A stretch of 64,000 nt of DNA, from positions 168,886 through 232,885 of the forward strand of contig NZ_JXRU01000034.1 of assembly GCF_000967865.1 (NCBI RefSeq), written 5' to 3'. Source of the DNA: Microbacterium sp. SA39. Its GTDB lineage: Bacteria > Actinomycetota > Actinomycetes > Actinomycetales > Microbacteriaceae. Made by a program: the position numbers and the translations under genes. Under the pieces are notes generated by a model, which worked only from the letters and a program-made list of their open reading frames with translations, had not been told where the DNA came from and did not search any database. How positions within the stretch are numbered: position 1 is the stretch's first letter; every line of letters starts with the position of its first letter. Shown here piece after piece: positions 19,050 to 28,457 of the stretch.

Positions 19050-20414
19050 TCAGCGCGCGGACGGCCAGCCTTCCGGACCCACGGAGCCCGCCTCATACTC
19101 CTCGAGCGGCACCGCGCCGGACTTCCAGGCCTCGAGGATCGGCGCGATGATCCGCCAGCACTGCTCCGCCGCGTCTCCGCGCACAGCCAGCATCGGATCG
19201 CCGTCGAGCACTCCCGAGAGCACCTCGGCGTAGGCCTTGAGTGCGCCTTCGCCGAGGTCGGCAGACAGGGTCGCCCGCTCCAGCTCGAAGGGATCCTCCT
19301 CGGCGTTGAGGTTCAATTCGAGCGACATCCGGTCGGGTCCCAGCGAGAAGCGCAGGATCGCTCCGTCAGCGGTGCCGGTCAGCCCGGTGGGCACGTGCCG
19401 GACGGGCCGGAAGCGCACGACGATCTCCCTCGCCGGCTCGCCGAGCGCCTTGCCGGAGCGCAGCCGGAACGGCACCCCGGCCCAGCGGGCGTTGCGCACC
19501 TCGAACGTCGCCTCGGCGAGTGTTTCGGTCTCTCGATCCGGATCGACCCCGGGCTCGTCGACATACGACGGCTTCGCCACCCCTTCGACCGTGCCCGCCG
19601 TGTATCGCGCCCGTCGAGAGGATGCCGAGGGGTCGTCGTTCCAGACATGGGTCGCGCGCAGCACGGCGCCGGTCGCCTCGCGGAAGTCGACCTCGTCGAG
19701 CGCGGCCGGCTCCTCCATCGCGAGGACGGCGAGCACCTGGAGCAGATGGCTCTGGATCATGTCCACGAGCGCACCCGCAGAGTCGTAGTACCCGGCGCGT
19801 CCTTCCAGCGCGAGCGACTCGTCGTACACGATGTCGACGGAGTCGATGCTCTCCGCCGACCAGAGGGGCTCGAGGATGCGGTTGGCGAAGCGCGCGCCGA
19901 GCAGGTTGAGCGTGGTGGAGCGACCGAGGAAATGGTCGACGCGGAAGACCTGGCTCTCCGGCACCAGAGCGGTCAGCACCCGGTTGAGCGCGCGGGCGCC
20001 CGCCTCATCGGTGCCGAAGGGCTTCTCCATGACGAGAACCGCACCTTCCGGGAGCATCTCCGGCGTCATGGCGGCGATCGATGCGGCGGCGATCGACGGC
20101 GGCACGGCGAAGTACAGGGCGACCTGCCCCGAGCACTCCCCGAGCAGCGCGCTCAGATCGTCCGCCTTCGTGATGTCGGTCTTCCGGTAGCTCGTCTCCA
20201 CGCGGGCGGCCGCCTCCTCGGCATCCATCGTCGCGAACGACGTCCGGATGACGCCCTCGAGGTCGGCATCCGTCCAGTCCTCGCGATCGGCGCCGACGAT
20301 GCGCACCGTCCGGGACGGCTCGCGCGTCAGCAGCTGACCGAGAGCGGGAAGGAGCAGGCGGGAGGTGAGGTCGCCACCTGCTCCGAAGATCACCAGCGTC
20401 GTCGCATCCGTCAT
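19050..20414 (-). CDS. Glucose-6-phosphate dehydrogenase homologue with variant active-site motif
   Basis: A 454-residue NAD(P)-dependent G6PDH-family enzyme. It has the N-terminal nucleotide fold FGAGGDLTSRLLLPAL, the EKPFG motif, and the active-site region RVDHFLGRST near residue 163, where most G6PDHs have DHYLGK. The start at 20414 gives a normal N-terminus; the open frame runs back much further across the divergent gene and is not used. The Tyr-to-Phe and Lys-to-Arg changes suggest a divergent paralogue. The adjacent GH15 gene is divergent. Confidence 0.82.
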   Translation of the reverse strand: MTDATTLVIFGAGGDLTSRLLLPALGQLLTREPSRTVRIVGADREDWTDADLEGVIRTSFATMDAEEAAARVETSYRKTDITKADDLSALLGECSGQVALYFAVPPSIAAASIAAMTPEMLPEGAVLVMEKPFGTDEAGARALNRVLTALVPESQVFRVDHFLGRSTTLNLLGARFANRILEPLWSAESIDSVDIVYDESLALEGRAGYYDSAGALVDMIQSHLLQVLAVLAMEEPAALDEVDFREATGAVLRATHVWNDDPSASSRRARYTAGTVEGVAKPSYVDEPGVDPDRETETLAEATFEVRNARWAGVPFRLRSGKALGEPAREIVVRFRPVRHVPTGLTGTADGAILRFSLGPDRMSLELNLNAEEDPFELERATLSADLGEGALKAYAEVLSGVLDGDPMLAVRGDAAEQCWRIIAPILEAWKSGAVPLEEYEAGSVGPEGWPSAR

Positions 20415-20480
20415 GCACCCACCGTAATCCTTCGTCCCGGCCAGAGGCAGTCCCCGCCACGGGCATGTCAGACTCGGCAC

Positions 20481-22271
20481 ATGCCCGCTCCGATCGAGGA
20501 CTACGCCCTGCTCAGCGACTGCCGGACGGGTGCCCTGGTGTCCCGTGAAGGCAGCATCGACTGGCTGTGCCTTCCCCGTTTCGATGCGCCGTCGCTGTTC
20601 GGTGCGCTGCTCGGCGCGCCAGAGAACGGATGCTGGAGCCTGCGGCCCACGGACGACACGGCCACGCCGCAGCGGCACTACGTCTCCGACACGTTCATCC
20701 TCGTCACGCGCTGGGAGACCCCGAGCGGTGTCGCGGAGGTGCACGAGCTCATGCCGCTGCATCCGTCGCGCTCCGACGTCGTCCGCCGGATCGTCGGCAT
20801 CTCGGGGCAGGTCGAGTTCGAGACCGAGCTTCGTCTGCACTTCGATTACTCCCGCCGACTGCCGTGGGTGCGCCAGGTCGGCACGCCCGAAGAACCGGCG
20901 CTGCGTGCGACGGCGGGGCCCGAAGCGGTGATCGTGCGCGGTGTGCAGCTCGTCGCCGAGGACCACGTCCACCGGGGGACGTTGACGGTGGAGGCCGGCG
21001 AGAGCCGCGACCTCGTCCTCAGCTGGTTCCCCTCGCACGAGCATCCGCCCAAGCCGCTGGACGTCGAAGAAGCGTTCGCCGCGACGCGCTCGTGGTGGCA
21101 GGGCTGGGCGAGCGGGATCGCGCACGACGGTCCGCATCGCGACGAGGTCGTGCGATCCCTGCTGGTGCTGCGGGCTCTGACGAACAAGGACACCGGCGGC
21201 ATCGTCGCCGCGGCCACGACGTCCCTCCCCGAGCAGTTCGGCGGCTCGCGAAACTGGGACTACCGCTTCGTCTGGCTGCGGGATGCCGCGCTCACGCTCG
21301 AAGCCCTGATCGCACATGGTTTCCTCGAGGAGGCGCATCACTGGCGGCGCTGGCTGCTGCGCGCGATCGCCGGCGAGCCGGGAGAGGTGCAGATCATGTA
21401 CGGGATCGCGGGCGAGCGGGATCTGCTCGAGCGCGAGATGCCGAGCCTGCCGGGCTACGAGGGCGCGGCGCCGGTGCGCATCGGCAACGGTGCGGTCGAC
21501 CAGTACCAGGGCGACGTGATCGGCGAGGTGCTCGTCGCGCTGGAGGCGGCGCGGCTCGCGGGGCTCGAGGAGGGCGACTTCTCCTGGCCGTTGCAGCGGG
21601 CGCTCATCGAGCACGTCGTCGCGTCGCTGGATCGGCCCGACAACGGGATCTGGGAGATCCGCGGGGAGCCGCAGTGGTTCACCCATTCGCGGGTCATGAT
21701 GTGGGCGGCGCTCGACCGCGGTGTACGCGCGGTGCGCGAGCACGGGCTGTCGGGCGACGCGGATCGGTGGGAGCGCACGCGGGAAGACCTGCGTCGCGAT
21801 ATCGACGACCGCGGTGTGCATGCCGACGGATACTTCGTGCAGCACTTCGAGTCGGCGGAGGTGGATGCCTCGCTGCTGGTGCTCCCACAGGTCGGCTACT
21901 GCGCCCCGGACGACCCGCGGATGCTCCGCACCGTGCAGCAGATCGAGGGCACCCTGCTCAGGGACGGATTCGTGCTGCGCTACCGCACCGAGTCCGGCGT
22001 CGACGGACTCGAGGGCGGCGAGCATCCGTTCCTCGCCTGCAGCTTCTGGCTGGTGGAGCAGTACGCCACCACCGGCCGCGTCGATGAGGCGCGGGTGCTG
22101 ATGGAGAGGCTGGTCGCGATGGCGAACGACCTCGGCCTCCTGTCCGAGGAGTACGACGTGGGGAACGACCGTCAGGCGGGCAACACCCCGCAGGCGCTTT
22201 CGCACCTCACCCTCATCCGTGCCGCCGACGCGCTGGCCGGGCACCGCGGGCGGGCCGCCCACCGCAGCTGA
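20481..22271 (+). CDS. GH15-family glucoamylase/trehalase-like glycoside hydrolase
   Basis: A 596-residue GH15 protein of the form common in actinobacteria. The N-terminal beta domain opens with [20 protein letters not shown] and [14 protein letters not shown]. The catalytic domain has [15 protein letters not shown] (about residue 258) and the closing block [19 protein letters not shown]. No signal peptide is seen, so it acts in the cytoplasm, probably on trehalose, maltose or short alpha-glucans. It is divergent from the G6PDH-like gene by 66 bases. Confidence 0.88.
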   Translation: MPAPIEDYALLSDCRTGALVSREGSIDWLCLPRFDAPSLFGALLGAPENGCWSLRPTDDTATPQRHYVSDTFILVTRWETPSGVAEVHELMPLHPSRSDVVRRIVGISGQVEFETELRLHFDYSRRLPWVRQVGTPEEPALRATAGPEAVIVRGVQLVAEDHVHRGTLTVEAGESRDLVLSWFPSHEHPPKPLDVEEAFAATRSWWQGWASGIAHDGPHRDEVVRSLLVLRALTNKDTGGIVAAATTSLPEQFGGSRNWDYRFVWLRDAALTLEALIAHGFLEEAHHWRRWLLRAIAGEPGEVQIMYGIAGERDLLEREMPSLPGYEGAAPVRIGNGAVDQYQGDVIGEVLVALEAARLAGLEEGDFSWPLQRALIEHVVASLDRPDNGIWEIRGEPQWFTHSRVMMWAALDRGVRAVREHGLSGDADRWERTREDLRRDIDDRGVHADGYFVQHFESAEVDASLLVLPQVGYCAPDDPRMLRTVQQIEGTLLRDGFVLRYRTESGVDGLEGGEHPFLACSFWLVEQYATTGRVDEARVLMERLVAMANDLGLLSEEYDVGNDRQAGNTPQALSHLTLIRAADALAGHRGRAAHRS

Positions 22272-22284
22272 TCGAGCTCCTGAT

Positions 22285-22313
22285 TTGGGGGACGGTCGCC
22301 GGTGGGGTAGCCT
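22285..22313 (+). promoter_or_regulatory. Candidate promoter of rplJ-rplL
   Basis: TTGGGG (22285-22290) and TAGCCT (22308-22313) are 17 bases apart, the housekeeping sigma layout, about 195 bases before rplJ. Confidence 0.5.
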
Positions 22314-22399
22314 GGTCATAACCGAAGACCGCTGGTCATCGTCGTGCGTGCGAACGCGAGGCGATCGAAGCTCTGCTCAGCAGGGGCCCGCGCAGGACA

Positions 22400-22450
22400 C
22401 GAACTTCTCGAAGCTCCGTGCGCTTGCGCCGGAGCTTCTTTCCTTTGCAG
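22400..22450 (+). promoter_or_regulatory. Ribosomal protein L10 leader attenuator hairpin
   Basis: GAAGCTCCG (22410-22418) pairs with CGGAGCTTC (22430-22438), followed by the T-rich TTTCCTTT, inside the roughly 195-base untranslated leader of rplJ. L10-L7/L12 binding to such leaders is known to repress this operon; the overall fold was not computed. Confidence 0.6.
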
Positions 22451-22509
22451 GGGGTCCGAGGTCGGCGCCCCACCACCGTGCGGCGCCTCGTACACACCAA
22501 GGAGTGACC

Positions 22510-22998
22510 ATGGCGCAGAAGGATGCATCGGTCGCCGAGCTCACGAAGTCATTCGAGAACTCGAACGCCGTCCTGCTGACCGAGTACCGCGGTCTGACGG
22601 TTGCCCAGCTCAAGGAGCTGCGGGGCACCATCCGTCAGAACGCCGAGTACGCCGTGGTGAAGAACACGCTGACCAAGATCGCCGCCAACAAGGCCGGGAT
22701 CACCACGCTGGACGACGACCTCAAGGGTCCGTCGGCCGTCGCGTTCGTGCATGGCGACTTCGTCGCCACTGCCAAGGCTCTGAGTGACTTCGCCAAGGCC
22801 AACCCGCTTCTCGTGATCAAGTCCGGCGTCTTCGAGGGCAACGCCCTCACCGCCGACGAGGTCAGCAAGTACGCCGCGCTGGAGAGCCGTGAGGTTCTGC
22901 TGGCGAAGGCTGCGGGCATGATGAAGGCGACGATGGGCAAGGCTGCCGCCACCATCGACGCGCTTCGCGAAAAGCTGGAGACCGCCGAGGCCGCGTGA
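22510..22998 (+). CDS. rplJ: 50S ribosomal protein L10
   Basis: A 162-residue L10, the stalk base protein that holds L7/L12 dimers. The typical [19 protein letters not shown] block and [13 protein letters not shown] are present. The start at 22510 follows AAGGAGTGACC. It is followed by rplL and preceded by a long leader with an attenuator hairpin. Confidence 0.97.
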   Translation: MAQKDASVAELTKSFENSNAVLLTEYRGLTVAQLKELRGTIRQNAEYAVVKNTLTKIAANKAGITTLDDDLKGPSAVAFVHGDFVATAKALSDFAKANPLLVIKSGVFEGNALTADEVSKYAALESREVLLAKAAGMMKATMGKAAATIDALREKLETAEAA

Positions 22999-23046
22999 GC
23001 GTCCGGCGATCTTTTTCACAAAACCCCATCTATTAGGAGATACATC

Positions 23047-23424
23047 ATGGCGAAGCTTTCCACCGAGGAGCTGCTCGAGCAGTTCGCTGGCCTGACCCTC
23101 GTCGAGCTGAACGACTTCGTGAAGGCGTTCGAGGAGAAGTTCGAGGTCACCGCTGCTGCACCCGTCGCCGTTGCCGGCGCAGGTGGCGGCGCTGCTGAAG
23201 AGGTCGAGGAGAAGGATTCCTTCGACGTCGTCCTCGAGGCTGCCGGAGACAAGAAGATCCAGGTCATCAAGACGGTCCGCGAGCTCACCTCGCTGGGTCT
23301 CGGCGAGGCCAAGGCCGTCGTCGACGGTGCACCGAAGGCTGTGCTCGAGGGCGCGACCAAGGAAGCCGCAGAGAAGGCCAAGGAAGCCCTCGAGGCTGCC
23401 GGCGCGACCGTCACCCTCAAGTAA
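23047..23424 (+). CDS. rplL: 50S ribosomal protein L7/L12
   Basis: A 125-residue L7/L12. The N-terminal dimerisation part is followed by an Ala/Gly hinge (residues 38-56) and the conserved C-terminal domain with [33 protein letters not shown] precedes the ATG. A strong terminator ends the operon. Confidence 0.98.
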   Translation: MAKLSTEELLEQFAGLTLVELNDFVKAFEEKFEVTAAAPVAVAGAGGGAAEEVEEKDSFDVVLEAAGDKKIQVIKTVRELTSLGLGEAKAVVDGAPKAVLEGATKEAAEKAKEALEAAGATVTLK

Positions 23425-23476
23425 TCCGGTCCGGGTCGAGGCGCACGGCGTCTCGTCCCGGCGGATCACGCTTCAT

Positions 23477-23506
23477 CGAAGGCCCCGGGTTCGCCCGGGG
23501 CCTTCG
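23477..23506 (+). terminator. Rho-independent terminator after rplL
   Basis: CGAAGGCCCCGGG pairs perfectly with CCCGGGGCCTTCG around a TTCG tetraloop. The stem is 13 bp. Confidence 0.92.
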
Positions 23507-23534
23507 TGCGTCTCCGGGTATGAGGGCGCTAACC

Positions 23535-24545
23535 TCAGCGCGGCGGGGCGGTGGAACTGCGGATGACGAGAGCGGATGCCGCGGCCACATGCTCCGGAGG
23601 ATCATCCGGGCAGGTCATGCGACGCGAGAGCAGGCGCACAGCCTCGTGACCCTGCTCTCGCGGCGACTGCCCGATCGTGGTCAGAGAGAACATCTCGGCG
23701 TGCTCGTGGTCGTCGATGCCCACGACGCTGAGTTCCGACGGAACCGCGATCCCGAGGCGCCGGGCGGCGATCACCGCGCCGATCGCCGCCTCGTCGCACA
23801 CCCCGACGATCGCGGTCGGGCGGTTCCGCCGATCTCCGAGGAGCCCTGCCGCCGCCGCGTATCCGCCGGGCATGGTCGGGGTCGCCCCGACGATGCGCGC
23901 GTGGTCGGCGAGGCCGGCAGCCTGCAGTGCACCGCGATAGCCGGCCAGGCGACGCGCATCGCCGTAGCTCTGTGCTTCGGCATCCGTCGTCCCGCCCACG
24001 AACGCGATGGCGGTGTGGCCGAGCTCGATCAGATGTTCCGTGGCGATCCGGGCGGCGTCCGTGTCGTCGATCGAGACGGAGCTGGAGCCGGAGCCGGAGC
24101 TGTAGGGGCCGACGCTCACGAGCGGACGGCCGGTGCGCTGCAGGCGCTCCAACTCCCGCGCGCTCGGCTGTATGCCCACAGCGAGGATGCCGTCGAACCT
24201 GCGCCGAGGGAGCACGTGCTCGAACAAGCGCTCCCGAGTGTCCGAGCCCTCCGGAACCCCATAGAGCGAGAGGTCGTAGTCGAGCGCGAACAGCGACTCC
24301 TGGATGCCGGCGAGCAGCTCGGCGAAGAACCAGCGGTCGACGGGAGGCATGACGACCCCGACGGTCTGAGTGCGTCCGGTCGCCAGACTCGTCGCCGAGG
24401 AGTGCGCGACGTAGGAGAGGTCGCGCGCGGCATCCGCCACCCGCTGTCGGGTCTCGTCCGACACGTACCCGTTCCCGGTGAGCGCGCGGCTCGCCGTCGC
24501 CTTCGAGACGCCGGCACGGGCGGCGACGTCCGCGATCGTGCTCAT
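23535..24545 (-). CDS. LacI-family transcriptional repressor
   Basis: A 336-residue LacI-type regulator. The N-terminal helix-turn-helix and hinge are seen in TIADVAARAGVSKATASRAL (residues 3-22), followed by a periplasmic-binding-like sensor domain. It is divergent from the alpha-glucoside-type ABC importer operon across a 288-base region that contains two perfect 12-bp palindromes, so it most probably controls that operon and itself in response to the imported sugar. Confidence 0.92.
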   Translation of the reverse strand: MSTIADVAARAGVSKATASRALTGNGYVSDETRQRVADAARDLSYVAHSSATSLATGRTQTVGVVMPPVDRWFFAELLAGIQESLFALDYDLSLYGVPEGSDTRERLFEHVLPRRRFDGILAVGIQPSARELERLQRTGRPLVSVGPYSSGSGSSSVSIDDTDAARIATEHLIELGHTAIAFVGGTTDAEAQSYGDARRLAGYRGALQAAGLADHARIVGATPTMPGGYAAAAGLLGDRRNRPTAIVGVCDEAAIGAVIAARRLGIAVPSELSVVGIDDHEHAEMFSLTTIGQSPREQGHEAVRLLSRRMTCPDDPPEHVAAASALVIRSSTAPPR

Positions 24546-24635
24546 CGGTCCTCCTCGACCAGGTCACGCGGATGCGTGTACGGCGAAGCAGCGGGCGCTC
24601 GCCGGTCGATAGCGTAGTCGTTCGAAGCCCCGAAG

Positions 24636-24647
24636 GGAACCGGTTCC
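24636..24647. promoter_or_regulatory. Candidate LacI-type operator 1
   Basis: The perfect palindrome GGAACCGGTTCC lies in the divergent region between the repressor and transporter genes; a near copy, GGAATCGGTTCC, lies at 24760-24771. Confidence 0.55.
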
Positions 24648-24660
24648 ATGTCTCCATCGA

Positions 24661-24672
24661 GGGAGCGCTCCC
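24661..24672. promoter_or_regulatory. Candidate LacI-type operator 2
   Basis: The perfect palindrome GGGAGCGCTCCC with the central CG typical of LacI-family operators lies 14 bases after the first site. Bases around it (A at both flanks) extend the resemblance to known GAGCGCTC-type sites. Confidence 0.65.
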
Positions 24673-24833
24673 ATGACAGGCGGACAGCGCAGCGGAAAGG
24701 TTGCGAGCTTGTGATCCATGCGCATTGCGCGAGGGAGCGGAAGCCCAGTAGGTTTGCCTGGAATCGGTTCCCGAACGACGCCGGGGGTGGCGTCGGAGGC
24801 TGAGGAACCTTGTACTCGAAGAGGAGAATTCAC

Positions 24834-26153
24834 ATGACTCTGTCACAGCGTTCACGGCGGCTCGTACCGCTCGCCCTGGTGGGGGTCGCGGGCGTCGCGC
24901 TCGCCGGATGCGGGGCTCCCGGCGGTGCACCGGAAGGCGGCGGTGGAGGTGGAGGCGGAGACAACACCGTCACGATCTACGGCACGATCGTGGAGGGCGA
25001 GGCTGAACTCCTCGCGGAGTCCTGGGCGGACTTCGAGAAGGAGAACGACATCACCATCAAGTACGAGGGCAGCCAGGACTTCGAGACGCAGCTCGGAACG
25101 CGTGCTCAGGGTGGGAACCCGCCGGACATCGCGATCTTCCCGCAGCCGGGTCTCTTCGCGGACTACGCGTCGCGCGACCTGCTGAAGCCGGCTCCGGATG
25201 CCGTGAAGAAGAACGCCGAAGAGGGCTGGACCCAGGGCTGGGTCGACTTCGGCACGTACGACGGCACGTTCTACGGTGCTCCGCTCATGGCGAGCGTCAA
25301 GGGCTGGGTCTGGTACTCGCCGACGAAGTTCGCCGAGTGGGGTGTCGAGGAGCCGACCAGCTGGGATGAGCTGCTGACACTCACCGAGACGATCAAGACC
25401 GCCAGCGGCGCCGCCCCGTGGTGCGCCGGCTTCGAGTCGGGTGTCGCGACCGGCTGGCCCGGCACGGACTGGATCGAGGACCTCGTCCTCCGCAACGCCG
25501 GACCCGACGTCTACGACCAGTGGGTCAAGAACGAGATCCCCTTCACCGACCCGCAGATCAAGGAAGCTTTCGACGCGACCGGTGAGATCCTGCTCAACCC
25601 GGAGTACGTCAACGCCAGCTTCGGTGACGTGCGCTCGATCAACTCGACCGCGTTCGGCGACGTGGCAGGCAAGGTCGCCAGCGGCGAGTGCGCGCTGACC
25701 CACCAGGCATCGTTCCTCTCGGGCTTCTTCCCCGAGGGCACGAACTTCGCCGAGGACGGCGACGTCTGGGCGTTCCTGACCCCGAGCCCGAACCCCGATG
25801 AGACACTCATCACCGGTGGTGGCGAGATAGTCGGCGCGTTCAGCGACGACGAGGCCACTCAGAAGGTGCTCGAATACCTCTCCAGCTCCGAGTGGGCGGA
25901 CAGCCGCCTCGCTCTCGGCGGAGTGACCTCGGCGAACAAGGGCGTCGACCTCGACGTGGTCGAGGACCCGATCCTGCAGGAGTCGATCAAGCTCCTCCAG
26001 GACGACTCCGTGACGTTCCGCTTCGACGGTTCGGATCAGATGCCGGGTGCGGTCGGCTCGGGCACGTTCTGGAAGGGCATCGTTGCCTGGGTCAACGGCA
26101 CCTCCACCGACGAGGTGCTCACGCAGATCCAGACCGGCTGGCCTTCCAGCTGA
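24834..26153 (+). CDS. Alpha-glucoside-type ABC transporter substrate-binding lipoprotein
   Basis: A 439-residue family-1 solute-binding protein. The signal peptide ends in a lipobox, LAGC, with the cysteine near residue 23, followed by a Gly-rich linker. The mature start NTVTIYGTIVEGEAELLAES and the later GNPPDIAIFPQPGLF resemble alpha-glucoside binders of the AglE type. The start at 24834 lies behind GAAGAGGAGAATT; an upstream in-frame TTG is less likely. The two permease genes follow after a hairpin. Confidence 0.88.
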   Translation: MTLSQRSRRLVPLALVGVAGVALAGCGAPGGAPEGGGGGGGGDNTVTIYGTIVEGEAELLAESWADFEKENDITIKYEGSQDFETQLGTRAQGGNPPDIAIFPQPGLFADYASRDLLKPAPDAVKKNAEEGWTQGWVDFGTYDGTFYGAPLMASVKGWVWYSPTKFAEWGVEEPTSWDELLTLTETIKTASGAAPWCAGFESGVATGWPGTDWIEDLVLRNAGPDVYDQWVKNEIPFTDPQIKEAFDATGEILLNPEYVNASFGDVRSINSTAFGDVAGKVASGECALTHQASFLSGFFPEGTNFAEDGDVWAFLTPSPNPDETLITGGGEIVGAFSDDEATQKVLEYLSSSEWADSRLALGGVTSANKGVDLDVVEDPILQESIKLLQDDSVTFRFDGSDQMPGAVGSGTFWKGIVAWVNGTSTDEVLTQIQTGWPSS

Positions 26154-26160
26154 TCGGATG

Positions 26161-26190
26161 AGGAGGGCCGCCCATCGGGCGGCCCTCCTT
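26161..26190 (+). terminator. Intra-operon hairpin after the binding-protein gene
   Basis: AGGAGGGCCGCCC (26161-26173) pairs with GGGCGGCCCTCCT (26177-26189). Such partial terminators behind binding-protein genes commonly keep permease levels lower than those of the binding protein. Confidence 0.75.
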
Positions 26191-26255
26191 CTCACACCCG
26201 GTCCGCGCTCCGCCGCGCGGACCGCTGATCAGCTCCGTCTCATGAAGGGGAATCC

Positions 26256-27395
26256 GTGAACGCGACTGTGTTCTTCCAATGGATCGGTTCACTCCCGCCG
26301 ATCCTCCAGGCCGTCGCCGTGGTCATCGCATTCGCGGTGGTCGTGGTGGTGATCCTGCTGCTCGTCGACATCGCGCCGCGCAAGGGCGCGCTCTACACCG
26401 GCATCCGCCTCGCGATGTGCCTGCTCATCCCGCTCGCGGTGATGTGGTTCTTCAACTCGTACTACTGGGCGATGGGAGTCGCGGTCGCCGTCGGCGCACT
26501 GTTCTTCTTCCTGGACTACCGATCCCGCGACGGCGCGGGATACCTGATCCAGCTGGTCGCCTTCATGGCCCCGGCCATGCTCCTGCTGCTCGCCGGCCTC
26601 ATCCTCCCGTCGATCCAGACCGTGTACGCCTCCTTCTGGAACTCGACCGGCAGCGACTTCGTCGGCTTCTCGAACTACCTCTGGATCTTCACCCAGTCCG
26701 ACGGCGTCACATCCGTGGTCAACACGATCGTCTGGGTGCTGGTCGTCCCGGCCGCGTCGACCGCGATCGGGCTCGCGTACGCGGTGTTCATCGACCGGAC
26801 TCGCGGCGAGAAGGTCTACAAGCTCCTGGTCTTCATGCCCATGGCCATCTCGTTCGTCGGTGCGAGCATCATCTGGCGCTTCGTGTACGCCTACCGTGGT
26901 CCCGAGTTCGAGCAGATCGGCCTCCTCAATCAGATCCTGGTGTGGTTCGGCGGGCAGCCGCAGCAGTTCCTGCTGAACAGCCCCTGGAACAACCTCGCGC
27001 TGATCGTGGTGCTCATCTGGGTGCAGACAGGATTCGCGATGGTGGTCCTCTCGGCATCCATCAAGGGCGTACCGGTCGAGCTCCTCGAGGCTGCCGAGCT
27101 CGACGGCGCGAACGCGTGGGAGAGGTTCCGGTCGGTGACGATCCCGTCGATCCGCCCGGCGCTCATCGTCGTGCTGACCACCATCTCGATCGCCTCGCTG
27201 AAGGTCTTCGACATCGTGCGCACGATGACCGGTGGAAACTACGGAACCTCGGTGCTGGCGAACGAGATGTACACCCAGTTCTCGAAGTTCGAGGCGGGCC
27301 GCAGCGCTGCGCTCTCCGTCATCCTGTTCATCCTGGTGCTGCCGATCGTCATCTACAACGCGCGCCAGATCAAGAAGCAGCGGGAGATCCGATGA
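26256..27395 (+). CDS. Alpha-glucoside-type ABC transporter permease (AglF-like)
   Basis: A 379-residue permease of the MalF/AglF type, with an N-terminal extension of about 100 residues carrying three extra membrane segments, a form seen in alpha-glucoside transporters. The EAA loop is ELLEAAELDGANAWERFRSV (about residues 274-293). The GTG start follows AAGGGG. It overlaps the second permease by four bases. No ATPase gene is present, so a shared MsiK-like ATPase elsewhere in the genome is expected. Confidence 0.88.
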   Translation: MNATVFFQWIGSLPPILQAVAVVIAFAVVVVVILLLVDIAPRKGALYTGIRLAMCLLIPLAVMWFFNSYYWAMGVAVAVGALFFFLDYRSRDGAGYLIQLVAFMAPAMLLLLAGLILPSIQTVYASFWNSTGSDFVGFSNYLWIFTQSDGVTSVVNTIVWVLVVPAASTAIGLAYAVFIDRTRGEKVYKLLVFMPMAISFVGASIIWRFVYAYRGPEFEQIGLLNQILVWFGGQPQQFLLNSPWNNLALIVVLIWVQTGFAMVVLSASIKGVPVELLEAAELDGANAWERFRSVTIPSIRPALIVVLTTISIASLKVFDIVRTMTGGNYGTSVLANEMYTQFSKFEAGRSAALSVILFILVLPIVIYNARQIKKQREIR

Positions 27396-28348
27396 CCGGC
27401 ACCGTGAAGTCAGACACCTCCTCGACGCGGGCGATCACCACCGGTCAGCGGTTCGAAGCCTCAGCCGGACGCACGCGCAAGCGCCTCAGCCGGCCGTGGG
27501 CGACCGTCGCGTCGATCATCATCGCCGTGGTCTGGACCATCCCGACCGTCGGGTTGTTCATCTCCTCGTTCCGCAACCGGGAGGCCATCGAGACGACCGG
27601 CTGGTGGACGGTGTTCACCAACCCGCAGCTGACGTTCGACAACTACGTGGCCGTGCTGCAGTCGGGTACGACGCAGCTCACCATCCTGGAGTCGTTCTTC
27701 AACTCGATCGTGATCACGATCCCGGCGACGATCATCCCGCTGATGATCGCGGCGATGGCGGCGTACGCGTTCTCCTGGATCGAGTTCAAGGGCCGCAACG
27801 CGCTGTTCATCTTCGTGTTCGCGCTGCAGATCGTGCCGATCCAGATGGCGCTCGTGCCCCTGCTGTCGTCGTTCTCCCGAGGCATCAACCTCTTCGGAAT
27901 CCAGGTGACGCTCGGGCTCGATGTCGCGGGCGGCTACGCGCAGGTCTGGATCGCCCACACGATGTTCGCGCTGCCGCTGGCGATCTACCTGCTGCACAAC
28001 TTCATGTCGGAGATCCCCGGCGAGATCATCGAGGCCGCGCGCGTCGACGGTGCATCCCGCGGGCAGATCTTCTTCCGGATCGTGCTGCCGCTGACGATGC
28101 CGGCGATCGCCTCGGTCGCGATCTTCCAGTTCCTCTGGGTCTGGAACGACCTGATCGTCGCGCTCGTGTTCGCCGACGGCGCCGCCTCGCCGATCACCAA
28201 GGTGCTCGCCGAGATCACCGGACGCGGCGAGGGCTGGTACCTGCTCACGGGCGGCGCGTTCGTGTCGATCCTCGTGCCGCTCATCGTGTTCTTCTCGCTG
28301 CAGCGGTACTTCGTGCGCGGGCTCCTGGCCGGGTCCACGAAGGGCTGA
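27392..28348 (+). CDS. Alpha-glucoside-type ABC transporter permease (AglG/MalG-like)
   Basis: A 318-residue MalG-type permease with six hydrophobic segments. The EAA loop is EIIEAARVDGASRGQIFFRI (about residues 212-231). It pairs with the upstream permease to form the channel. The start overlaps the previous stop (ATGA). It is the last gene of the importer operon and is followed by an imperfect palindrome at 28351-28397. Confidence 0.9.
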   Translation: MTGTVKSDTSSTRAITTGQRFEASAGRTRKRLSRPWATVASIIIAVVWTIPTVGLFISSFRNREAIETTGWWTVFTNPQLTFDNYVAVLQSGTTQLTILESFFNSIVITIPATIIPLMIAAMAAYAFSWIEFKGRNALFIFVFALQIVPIQMALVPLLSSFSRGINLFGIQVTLGLDVAGGYAQVWIAHTMFALPLAIYLLHNFMSEIPGEIIEAARVDGASRGQIFFRIVLPLTMPAIASVAIFQFLWVWNDLIVALVFADGAASPITKVLAEITGRGEGWYLLTGGAFVSILVPLIVFFSLQRYFVRGLLAGSTKG

Positions 28349-28350
28349 CC

Positions 28351-28397
28351 CTTCGTCCGGCTCAGGGACCCGTCCTGGGTCGCTGAGCCTGTCGAAG
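28351..28397. repeat. Imperfect palindrome after the ABC operon
   Basis: CTTCGTCCGGCTCAGGGACCC faces TGGGTCGCTGAGCCTGTCGAAG in inverted orientation. A related half (CGCTTCGACAAGCTCAGCGA) lies at 10907-10926 after rplA. It could be a terminator or another dispersed repeat family. Confidence 0.65.
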
Positions 28398-28457
28398 CGC
28401 CGCGGGTAGGGTGCAACACAAACCCGCCCGCGGCATCCGTGCACGTACCCTGAAAAC

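Noticed and set aside
20415..22319. N-terminal extension of the G6PDH-like frame
   Set aside because: The open frame continues antisense through the GH15 gene, but the family's normal N-terminus begins at the ATG at 20414.
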